Shown here: positions 34,701-40,666 of the stretch, piece after piece
How the letters are laid out: the number at the start of each line of letters is the position of its first letter
Numbering within the stretch: position 1 is the stretch's first letter
Origin: Planctomyces sp.
GTDB lineage: Bacteria; Planctomycetota; Planctomycetia; Planctomycetales; Planctomycetaceae
Assembly: GCA_005798445.1 (NCBI GenBank)
Contig: SYJG01000527.1
Location: 1-40,666, forward strand
Direction of reading: 5' to 3'
DNA: 40,666 nucleotides
The notes under the pieces: generated by a model
Told to the model about the DNA's origin: nothing
The model's database searches: none
The model's input: the letters and a program-made list of their open reading frames with translations, nothing else
Made by a program: the position numbers and the translations under genes

Positions 34701-35331
34701 AGGGACGCTCGACGGCAGCGTCTTCCAAGGGGTGCTGCTGATGTCCGAGACGAACTTCAAGCAACTGTTCCCAGAGCACGCCGGATTCCGGTACGTCCTG
34801 ATCGGCGACCGACGCTTCGATGGCGGTCAAGCGCTGTCGAAGGCGGAAGCTCGCGAGTTGTCCGACGTGCTGGAGACGGGCCTCGCGCCGTACGGCTTCG
34901 ACGTCGAGCCGATCGGCGATCGATTGGCGAGTTTCCTGGCGGTGCAGAACACCTACTTGAGCACCTTTCAAACGCTCGGCGGTCTGGGATTGCTGCTGGG
35001 GACATTCGGACTCGGCACAGTCATGCTGCGGAACGTGATCGAGCGACGCGCGGAGTTGGCCCTGCTCCGCGCGGTTGGATTCAAGCCGTCGGCGATTCGT
35101 CGGCTGGTGCTGTTTGAGAACGCGTTCTTGCTGGCGTGCGGATTGGTCGTTGGGACTGGCTCAGCGCTGCTGGCGATGCTGCCGCATTTGCTGAGCACCG
35201 GAGCCGACGTGCCGTGGCTGTCAGGTGCGGGGCTGCTCGTCGGCATCTTCGGCGTGGGGTTGCTGGCCGCGACCGGCGCGACGGCTGAGGCAGTGCGGAC
35301 GCCGATCGTCGCGTCGCTGCGCGGCGAGTGA
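31762..35331 (+). CDS. Large ABC transporter permease with two FtsX domains
   Basis: About 1,189 residues. A first helix (HIAVAIGVVVAAMVIGGALI) and a long periplasmic MacB-like domain lead to a first FtsX block (FMILSGLMLISLLVRLGIER, RRASEIGLLSAIGFSPSRV). More helices follow in the middle, then a second FtsX block (VMLRNVIERRAELALLRAVG, with AELALLRAVGFKPSAIRRL) at the C terminus. The layout recalls LolC/MacB-type systems that work without transporting across the bilayer in the usual way. No ATP-binding subunit gene lies in the window. ATG 31762 is preferred since the frame upstream is repeat-derived; 31750 is possible. Confidence 0.88.
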   Translation: MATRFTTGQFLRRSLRHHARSHIAVAIGVVVAAMVIGGALIVGDSVRDSLKSLSLARLGKVDHSLVSHRFFREASVVAMNQQPEFAKRFAVAAPGLVFPASLERRAADSASQTRSAGVTIYGTDERLWSLLATEKVAPPTAGGVVLNAMLAEQLRARVGDEVTVWVEIPATIPRDSLLGGQEEQSSQEVRLKVESVLPASAGAGRLELQPSQQVPKVAFVNLLALQKELSLEEAGPTKRKPQQHNPARVNALFVSARDPRDGQSEAAVEAAKSLTRALRDSVTLDDLHLRLVPNSSGRYTSLESERMILEDSLAKTGEQVASKLKMPTSPVLAYLTNEISRVGDDTGKKFSMYSIVAAVPEPSKLAAPFGPIDPQSPPLGKDGVLLCDWLAQDLGISADDRQAKIRVKYHKVGSKGELPEEELTFEVRGILPIDGMLAGDRGLIPTVPGITDAKTFNDWKQPFPMDIRRIPKRDDYYWNKYGPTPKAFFDLDAAREWWSSRYGSATSLRVGTADGQSLEQSAKLFESDFLKALPMDSIGLAIQPVKFLGLRAASGTTDFSGLFIGFSFFMILSGLMLISLLVRLGIERRASEIGLLSAIGFSPSRVGRVLLLEQFSVVLFGAVIGIIAAVGYAGLLIYGLRTLWVGAVGTTELRLSAQPGSLVIGFLGTMLAAGASAWWGLRGLRKLSPRELLAGQTELAERDSVRAARRGRLLRIARWLILLSMAISVAVVVTGRRADEAFAGLSISTVLFFVIGMCTLAAATCRFAAWLDGDRFATILGSGQVALLRLSLRNATRQRRRSLLSLALISTATFLLVAVAAGRRNPAVETPVRDSGNGGFLFVAESATPLIHDLSTTEGRTKLDLRPRSDSNDAKLLDELSAIPFRVRPGENASCLNLYQTRLPTILGVPKTMLDGRFKFIGEQHHKGFTPWELLEKPSADGTIPVFGDMNTLMYSLHKGVGDTIKVPDDTNPKGTLRIAGTLDGSVFQGVLLMSETNFKQLFPEHAGFRYVLIGDRRFDGGQALSKAEARELSDVLETGLAPYGFDVEPIGDRLASFLAVQNTYLSTFQTLGGLGLLLGTFGLGTVMLRNVIERRAELALLRAVGFKPSAIRRLVLFENAFLLACGLVVGTGSALLAMLPHLLSTGADVPWLSGAGLLVGIFGVGLLAATGATAEAVRTPIVASLRGE

Positions 35332-35336
35332 CGCCC

Positions 35337-35418
35337 GTAGGTCAGCCTTTCCAGGCTGACCCGAACGGCGATCGGCGCTGTGTTGCCAATTCGGGTCAGG
35401 CTGGAAAGCCTGACCTAC
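35337..35418. repeat. GTAG-headed element providing the UPF0502 stop
   Basis: Arms 35337-35365 and 35390-35418 (GTAGGTCAGCCTTTCC...) differ at two positions that compensate within each arm's own hairpin. CTA at 35415-35417 is the TAG stop of the UPF0502 gene. The left arm is nearly the same as the element at 18183. Confidence 0.9.
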
Positions 35419-36143
35419 ACGCTCGCACCCAACTCTCGGCGCAGTGCCTCGAAGCGCTCGGAAAGCTGCGACAGTTGAGCAGTGAGATCAGCCACTGATT
35501 GCTCTAGCGCGGCGATGCGCGATTCAGAGGCCGACGTGGTCGGTGTGCTGCGCGGCGATGGTTCGGCCTCTTCGCGAGCGGACGAAAAATCGCCAGCGGT
35601 CAGCGTCTTCCCTTCGTCGGGTTTGTAGAAGTTGTGGTCGACCTCGATGCCACGGACCTCAAGCGGGCCGTTGGATTGGATGAAACCGGCGGCTTGCAGT
35701 GTCTTCAACTCGTCGCGCAGTTGTTCGAGCGTTGGGATGTCGTGCATCCGGCTGGCTCGCGTGCGGAGGTCGCCGACCGATTGCCGGCCGCGCAGCCACA
35801 GTTCGGTCATGATCGCCAACTGAGCCTCGCTGAACGGGAACCGCTTGCGGGCGTAATGGCGGTATCGCTCGGACCGCCCCGATTCCGTGTGGACGACGGC
35901 GGCAAGCCCCATCTCGCGAAGTTGATCGACCGCTCGCAGCACGTCATCTTCAGAGTACTCCGACAGTGGCGAGCGGTTGTTCTTCTGATTGCAACCAGTC
36001 GTGAGCGCCTTCAGCGTCAGTGGGTAGTACTCCGGCGTGGTGATCCCTTTTTCAATCAACACACCCAACACGCGCCGCTGCGACTTGCTGAGGATTTTGA
36101 TGGGCGGGAACTGGTCATCAGAGGGGAGGTTGACGTCAGACAT
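35415..36143 (-). CDS. UPF0502 (YceH/DUF480) protein
   Basis: A 242-residue protein with two winged-helix-like units. [28 protein letters not shown] and [19 protein letters not shown] are the family hallmark, followed by [17 protein letters not shown] and [21 protein letters not shown]-terminal coiled coil ([20 protein letters not shown]) completes it. YceH-type proteins are common but without firm function. AGGA lies 5 bases before the ATG at 36143. Its TAG is provided by a palindromic element. Confidence 0.9.
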   Translation of the reverse strand: MSDVNLPSDDQFPPIKILSKSQRRVLGVLIEKGITTPEYYPLTLKALTTGCNQKNNRSPLSEYSEDDVLRAVDQLREMGLAAVVHTESGRSERYRHYARKRFPFSEAQLAIMTELWLRGRQSVGDLRTRASRMHDIPTLEQLRDELKTLQAAGFIQSNGPLEVRGIEVDHNFYKPDEGKTLTAGDFSSAREEAEPSPRSTPTTSASESRIAALEQSVADLTAQLSQLSERFEALRRELGASV

Positions 36144-36197
36144 GAGCTTCCTGTTGTCAGACAGAGTTTCGTGTCGCACTTTTGTGCTTCGGCAAAC

Positions 36198-36290
36198 ACT
36201 AACCCGAAGTGTCAGCGAGGGCGAGCGTTTCGAGACGTTCACAATTCCAAGTCGTTGGAGCGCTCGCCCTCGCTGACGCTTCGGGTTAGT
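36198..36290. repeat. Inverted repeat between UPF0502 and methyltransferase genes
   Basis: Arms 36198-36227 and 36261-36290 (ACTAACCCGAAG(T/C)GTCAGCG) pair with one mismatch in 30. Same core (CCCGAAGCGTCAGCGAGGG type) as the elements at 3331 and 27380, with TAA in place of TAG at the head. It lies in the divergent promoter region. Confidence 0.85.
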
Positions 36291-36343
36291 CTGTGCGTAA
36301 ACTCCAACGTCGAGTCGTTGCTCATTGTCCCGGAGTGCTGGCC

Positions 36344-37477
36344 ATGTTTGCTCGTCATGTCGGATTGCTGATTGCGCTGCTGTCGCTGCCGTTGGGCCTG
36401 TGTGCTGATGAGCCAGCGAAGCCGGGGGACTCGCGTTACGAGATTCGGGCGGACCACGACCCGAATGGGATCGGCAAGTTTTACATGGGGCGTGAGATCG
36501 CGCATGTGATGGGCTTCGGCCCCGGTGGTCAGGGAGCGGAATGGCTCGAACGAGCGGTCCGTGAGAAGGAAGAAAAACTCACGCTGCTGATCAAGTCGCT
36601 CGACCTGAAGCCGGGCATGGTGGTCGCGGACATCGGTGCCGGCAGTGGTGTCATCAGTGTGCTGATGGCAGAGAAGATTCTGCCCGGCGGCAAAGTCCTG
36701 GCGGTGGACGTCCAGCAAGAGATGCTCGACCGCCTGCGAGAGAACACCAAGAAGCTGAAGATCACGAACGTCGAGCCGATCAAAGGGACGCAGAAGACGA
36801 CCGCTTTGAAGCCGCAGTCGGTGGACCTCGCGATCATGGTCGATGTCTACCACGAGTTGGAATTTCCCTACGAGATGATGCTGGATATCTCGAAGTCGCT
36901 GAAGCCTGGCGGCCGCATTGCGTTCGTGGAATACCGTAAGGAAGACCCGGATGTGCCCATCAAGCTGGTCCACAAGATGACTGAGGAGCAGGTCAAAAAA
37001 GAGGCCTCACTCCCCGAATTCAGCCTCAAGTGGACGAAGACCATCGGCGTTCTGCCGTGGCAGCACATCGTGCTGTTTCAGAAACTCGACCGTGAATTGA
37101 TTCCGCGGGCTGCGGCCGACATCGAAACGATTCTTGAAACGGATGATGAACTCACCAAACTCCTGAAGTTGCGTGTGAATGCCGCAGCCTCCGAGACCCA
37201 ACTCCTTGAACCTGAGATGGTCGTGGGGCGGCGAAGCATTGAGGAGGTTCGTGTAGCGTACGCACGATTAGCCACCGCACGGCTCGACCTCGCGCAGGGG
37301 CGAGATCAGCGCGTCCGATTACTGGAGGAGCATCTTCGTCAGGCAAAACGACTCGAAGAGTTGGTTCGTGTCGGAATTGACGTCGATGCTTTCCTGCCCA
37401 GTACGATGTCTCAAGCCACATACTTTCGGCTCGACGCGGAAATCTGGCTGCTTCGTGAGCGACGTGCCGCAAAGTAA
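36344..37477 (+). CDS. Exported SAM-dependent methyltransferase with C-terminal coiled coil
   Basis: A 377-residue protein with a signal peptide ([20 protein letters not shown]) followed by a class I methyltransferase domain. Motif I is [13 protein letters not shown], the acidic end of strand 2 is [11 protein letters not shown], and [13 protein letters not shown] follows. The C-terminal 125 residues are helical and Ala/Leu/Arg-rich ([20 protein letters not shown]), like a TolC-type hairpin or coiled coil. GGAG lies 8 bases upstream of the ATG. S-adenosylmethionine outside the cytoplasm is unusual, so the location and substrate are open questions. Confidence 0.82.
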   Translation: MFARHVGLLIALLSLPLGLCADEPAKPGDSRYEIRADHDPNGIGKFYMGREIAHVMGFGPGGQGAEWLERAVREKEEKLTLLIKSLDLKPGMVVADIGAGSGVISVLMAEKILPGGKVLAVDVQQEMLDRLRENTKKLKITNVEPIKGTQKTTALKPQSVDLAIMVDVYHELEFPYEMMLDISKSLKPGGRIAFVEYRKEDPDVPIKLVHKMTEEQVKKEASLPEFSLKWTKTIGVLPWQHIVLFQKLDRELIPRAAADIETILETDDELTKLLKLRVNAAASETQLLEPEMVVGRRSIEEVRVAYARLATARLDLAQGRDQRVRLLEEHLRQAKRLEELVRVGIDVDAFLPSTMSQATYFRLDAEIWLLRERRAAK

Positions 37478-37683
37478 CCCTAATTTGGCAGGCTTGGATG
37501 CCCACGATCCTCGGCGGCTGTGGGATCTGAAGACTAAGACCCCGCGCTTGCTTCACTGGTTTGGGACCGTCAGAATGCCCGCCTCATTTCGGTCGGTGGA
37601 GCGGGTTCGCCGCTTCGGCCACTGCTGTTCCAACGCACGTTGAAGTTCACACACACTTTGAGACAACTTCTAGGGACACAACT

Positions 37684-39264
37684 ATGTCATTGAAACTGAT
37701 GCCGGGAGCGACTGTCGGAATCGACTTAGGAACGACTTATTCCACGTTGGCTCAAATCGACAAGGACGGACATCCGGTCGCGCTGAACAACGCGGACGGC
37801 AAAACGATCACGCCATCGGTTGTGTTGCTGGGCGAGGATGGCAAGGTCATCGTTGGCCCCTCCTTTGAACGCATCGCCGTCGAAGACCCGTCGCACGTCA
37901 TCGAAGCCATCAAACGTGAGATGGGCAACAAGTCCTACTTCGTCGTCTATCAAGGCAAGAAGCTGACCCCGGAGTTCATCTCCGCGTTGATCCTCAAAAA
38001 ATTGAAACAGGACGCCGAAACACAGATTGGCCCGATCGCCAACGCCGTCATCACCGTGCCCTACTATTTCAATGACGTGCGCCGCAAAGCGTCGCAAGAT
38101 GCCGGCCGCATCGCCGGGCTGAACGTGATCGACATCATCAACGAGCCGACCGCCGCGACGTTGGCCTACGCTTGGACGAAAGGCGAATTAGGACGCACGG
38201 ATCTGCAACAAAAAGAGCGCACCGTCATCGTTTACGACTTGGGCGGTGGAACGTTCGACGTGACCGTCGTGCGATACACGCCGACGCACTTTAAGGTGCT
38301 CGCGACCGACGGTGACGTGATGCTGGGTGGTCTCGACTGGACACGCCGCATCGTCGATCACGTCTCAATGCAGTTCAAAAGCAAATTCGGGGTTGATCCT
38401 CGTGAGGATCCGGAAACTTTGCAGTCGCTCGCTCAGGACTGTGAATTGGTGAAGCGCGAGCTGTCGCAAAAGGCTCAGACGCAGATTGCCGTGTACTGCA
38501 AAGGCAATTCGCTGACCGTCGCACTCACACGCGGCGACTTCGAGCGGATGACCGCCGATCTGTTGCAGCGAACGCGCGACACCACCGAACTGGTGCTGCA
38601 ACAATCAGGAGTCAGCACAAAAAACCTGGATGACCTGATCCTGGTCGGCGGTTCGACGTACATGCCCATCGTCGAAAAAATGCTGACCGAAGTCGCCGGC
38701 CGTTCGCCTTCTCGCGACGTTCAGCCAGAAGAAGCGGTCGCTCAGGGAGCCGCCATTCACGCGGCCATTCTCGAAGCGAAGGCCACTGGCGGCGAAAGCC
38801 GCATGGGAAAAATGGTCATCAACCGGCTCCGTTCGGTGCAGACCAGCGACGTTAATTCGCACTCGCTAGGGGTCAAAATCACCGACCCGCAAAATCGCAG
38901 CCGCAAGATCAACCATATCATGATTCCCAAGAACACTTCGATTCCTTTCAGCGTCAAGCAGAAGTTCGTGACCACCACGGCCAATCAACAGCGGATTCAC
39001 GTCAGCGTGCTGGAAGGAGACGCGATGGACCCGGATGCCTGCGAACAGATCGGCGACTTCTACATCACGGGCTTACCGTCGAACCTGCCTGCCGGATCGC
39101 CGGTCGAGGTCACCTATTCCTACGATTCGAATGGCCGCATCAATTGCACCGGCATGGAATTGACCAGCCGACAAGCCGCCTCCACCGAAATCGTTCGTGG
39201 CGGCTTGCAGAATACCGACGTGGATATCTTCGAAAATCTCGCACGGGACTATCACGTTGAGTAA
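37684..39264 (+). CDS. Short Hsp70 (DnaK-like) chaperone lacking the lid
   Basis: A 526-residue Hsp70 paralogue. The ATPase domain is complete: GIDLGTTYST (phosphate 1), VYDLGGGTFDVTVV (phosphate 2) and LVGGSTYMPIVEKML (adenosine). The substrate-binding beta domain is recognisable (SLGVKITD, IPKNTSIPFSVKQKFVTTT), but the hydrophobic interdomain linker (usually VLLLDVTP) is replaced by SVQTSDVNSH. The helical lid is missing, as the protein is about 110 residues short of DnaK. AGGG lies 8 bases before the ATG; no CIRCE operator is seen upstream. The J-like gene follows. Confidence 0.92.
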   Translation: MSLKLMPGATVGIDLGTTYSTLAQIDKDGHPVALNNADGKTITPSVVLLGEDGKVIVGPSFERIAVEDPSHVIEAIKREMGNKSYFVVYQGKKLTPEFISALILKKLKQDAETQIGPIANAVITVPYYFNDVRRKASQDAGRIAGLNVIDIINEPTAATLAYAWTKGELGRTDLQQKERTVIVYDLGGGTFDVTVVRYTPTHFKVLATDGDVMLGGLDWTRRIVDHVSMQFKSKFGVDPREDPETLQSLAQDCELVKRELSQKAQTQIAVYCKGNSLTVALTRGDFERMTADLLQRTRDTTELVLQQSGVSTKNLDDLILVGGSTYMPIVEKMLTEVAGRSPSRDVQPEEAVAQGAAIHAAILEAKATGGESRMGKMVINRLRSVQTSDVNSHSLGVKITDPQNRSRKINHIMIPKNTSIPFSVKQKFVTTTANQQRIHVSVLEGDAMDPDACEQIGDFYITGLPSNLPAGSPVEVTYSYDSNGRINCTGMELTSRQAASTEIVRGGLQNTDVDIFENLARDYHVE

Positions 39265-39293
39265 TCCGGAATTAGGAATTCGGAGATACAAGT

Positions 39294-39361
39294 CCAGCAC
39301 GACGCGCCAGCGAGTGGCCGGGATCTCAGAAAAACGACCACTCGCTGGCGCGTCGTGCTGG
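39294..39361. repeat. Perfect inverted repeat between Hsp70 and J-like genes
   Basis: Arms 39294-39317 and 39338-39361 are perfect 24-bp inverted repeats (CCAGCACGACGCGCCAGC...). Same family as the element at 4651. It lies 30 bases after the Hsp70 stop and may limit read-through. Confidence 0.88.
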
Positions 39362-39413
39362 TTTTGAAACTGCCTCAGGTGAATTCTGAACTCCGCCTTC
39401 AAAGGAACCGCCC

Positions 39414-40478
39414 GTGGCATTGGACGTCTACAAGGATTGGCTCGGCATTCCCGATGGACCGCGTCCGCCGGACCACTACACGCTGTTGCGGTTGGTGCAG
39501 TTCGAGGACAACACCGAGAAAATCCGCGCGAACTACCGAAAGCTCAACGCGCACGTCCGCAAGTACGCGACCGGGCAATATTCAATTCCATCGCAGGAAC
39601 TGCTCAATGAGCTGGCCAAGGCGATGCTGCTGCTGACCGACCCGGAGCGCAAGCGGGAATACGACGAAAGCCAGGGTCGAGAATTCCCGGAAGAACTGTC
39701 GCGCAGCGGCAACCGTCTGACGGAAAATGTGCTCGCCGAACAGGGCACGATTACCAAACAGCAGATCAATGAGCTCAAAGAATTCGCCGACAAGCGTGGA
39801 CTGACCGTGCGTGACGCCGTCGTGCAAATGAAGCTGACGGACGTCGACACCGCCACACGAGCGTTCGCCGTCGAACTCGGTCTGTCGTACGTCGATCTTT
39901 CGGAAACGATCCCCGACGACACAGTGCTCGATCGTGTCGCGCGAGCCACCGTGCGCCGCAATTCGATCATTCCGCTGTTCGTCGACGACGACTGCATCCT
40001 GGTCGCCTGCACGGACGAAATCTCCGATGAGCTGGAGCAAGAACTCCGGCTCACCTTCGACCTTCCCGTGCGTCCCGTGCTCGCCGCCCCGCCGGCGATC
40101 AATCAGGCCATCTCGAAGTATTACCCGCCAGGGACGCGAGAAACTCCGGTCGTCGTCAAGAAGGAAACTCCAGCCGCGCCGGAACCGAAGAAGACCAAAA
40201 AGGCCGACAAGGCCGCGAATCAACCGGCCGCCGCACCCGTGCCGAAAGCGGTGGCCGCCGGTCCACGCCGCTATTGGTCGCAGCTCACCCCGGACGAGCA
40301 AGCCAGCCGCAAACAGATGGGCTACCTCATCATGTGCTGGGGGACGATCGGCTCGGTCATTCTCGACCAGTTGGTCATCTTCAAGTTCGTCTGGCCGACG
40401 TTTCCGTTCTTCTTTCTGCTGCCGATCTTTGTCGTCCCTGCTGTCGTGTGGTACGTCAAGAAGGTCTACTGGAAGTGA
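39414..40478 (+). CDS. J-like/MshEN fusion membrane protein beside Hsp70
   Basis: The 354 residues begin with a J-like domain (DHYTLLRL, IRANYRKLNAHVRKY, AMLLLTDPERKREYDE), in which the HPD tripeptide is absent. A type II secretion GspE N-terminal (MshEN) domain follows at about 110-245 (ITKQQINELKEFADKRGLTV, LGLSYVDLSETIP, VARRNSIIP-like VRRNSIIPLFVDDD). A Lys/Ala/Pro linker and two membrane helices (around LIMCWGTIGSVILDQLVIF and FFFLLPIFVVPAVVWYV) end the protein. The start is GTG with AAAGGA upstream. Adjacency to Hsp70 suggests a partner, yet the missing HPD speaks against normal stimulation of its ATPase. Confidence 0.85.
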   Translation: MALDVYKDWLGIPDGPRPPDHYTLLRLVQFEDNTEKIRANYRKLNAHVRKYATGQYSIPSQELLNELAKAMLLLTDPERKREYDESQGREFPEELSRSGNRLTENVLAEQGTITKQQINELKEFADKRGLTVRDAVVQMKLTDVDTATRAFAVELGLSYVDLSETIPDDTVLDRVARATVRRNSIIPLFVDDDCILVACTDEISDELEQELRLTFDLPVRPVLAAPPAINQAISKYYPPGTRETPVVVKKETPAAPEPKKTKKADKAANQPAAAPVPKAVAAGPRRYWSQLTPDEQASRKQMGYLIMCWGTIGSVILDQLVIFKFVWPTFPFFFLLPIFVVPAVVWYVKKVYWK

Positions 40479-40567
40479 CCGCCGGTTTGCGCAATTTCAT
40501 ACGATGTCAGTAGAGTCGAGAAGTGGCGCGGTGGCGTGTGAGGCTCCGGTTCCACTTCCCGCTCGTC

Positions 40568-40600
40568 GAACCGGACGTGCGGGTCTCCCGCATCCGGCTC
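40568..40600 (-). ncRNA. Group II intron domain V (intron continues beyond the window)
   Basis: Read on the minus strand, the 33 bases run GAGCCGGATGCGGGAGACC and on to CGTCCGGTTC. This is the domain V hairpin of bacterial group II introns: AGC triad at the 5' side, a GAGA tetraloop, and the bulge before the closing strand. A following hairpin with arms GAAGTGG and CCACTTC, down to about 40518, could be domain VI. The 5' part and any reverse transcriptase gene would lie to the right, outside the window. Confidence 0.78.
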
Positions 40601-40666
40601 TCCGACCAGATTAGCGTGGTGTCGCCCACAGAGGTTTGCGACGGATCGAACTCGCGAGATTGAGCA

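Noticed and set aside
37478..37683. CIRCE or heat-shock promoter before the Hsp70 gene
   Set aside because: No TTAGCACTC-N9-GAGTGCTAA and no convincing sigma-32 boxes are present.
3331..39361. CRISPR array
   Set aside because: The repeats are dispersed, inverted and not evenly spaced, and there are no cas genes.
1..40666. tRNA or rRNA genes
   Set aside because: I saw no cloverleaf with a TTCGA-type arm in proper spacing and no rRNA motifs; a tRNA search program would be decisive.

Overview
The window looks like a chromosomal segment of a planctomycete (Planctomycetota, moderately GC-rich). The reasons are a Ser/Thr kinase with an anti-sigma-type zinc finger followed by an ECF sigma factor, a TatC with a very large first periplasmic loop, a planctomycete-style alternative GlmU, a SAM methyltransferase with a signal peptide, and a J-like/MshEN fusion beside a short Hsp70. 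This placement is inference from gene content; no rRNA or other taxonomic marker is present.

Layout. 1-134: C-terminal remnant of an ISL3-like transposase. 208-3334: kinase plus sigma factor. 3444-6483: HEAT-repeat protein and a zinc-ribbon membrane protein. 6824-9231: tatC and mtnA. 9276-11389 (minus): nucleoside transporter, DUF167 protein, tsaE. 11609-14334: esterase, DUF2071 protein, Cys-rich lipoprotein. 14702-19106: M24-like protein without metal ligands, small hypothetical, murJ, membrane protein. 19127-24570 (minus): alternative GlmU, SnoaL-like protein, SulP transporter, universal stress protein, DUF2294 protein, small possible exported protein. 24952-30362 (minus): tyrosine autokinase, sugar epimerase (exopolysaccharide), small hypothetical, sialate O-acetylesterase. 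30495-35331: degenerate receiver protein and a large FtsX-type permease. 35415-40478: UPF0502, exported methyltransferase, Hsp70, J-like/MshEN fusion. 40568-40600: domain V of a group II intron whose body lies beyond the right edge.

The strongest unexplained signal is a dispersed population of about 14 inverted-repeat elements (roughly 50-145 bp). Most are a head-to-head pair of short hairpins, each starting with GTAG or CTAG, which is the architecture of REPINs (REP doublets mobilised in other bacteria by RAYT transposases). They sit between genes and also inside genes. Eight genes that end at such an element all use the TAG in the element's head as their stop codon (in one of them through a short tandem copy of it), whereas only 3 of the other 24 genes I list with a stop codon use TAG. 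At two convergent pairs one element provides both stops. Three elements lie in frame inside coding sequences (kinase, MtnA, MurJ), and in mtnA the element appears to carry the Shine-Dalgarno sequence and start codon. No RAYT-like transposase is visible in the window.

A second regulatory observation concerns two terminator-like hairpins with U-tracts that end only about 14-17 nt before a start codon (universal stress protein and a small exported ORF). This suggests leader attenuation in the stress protein/SulP transcript.
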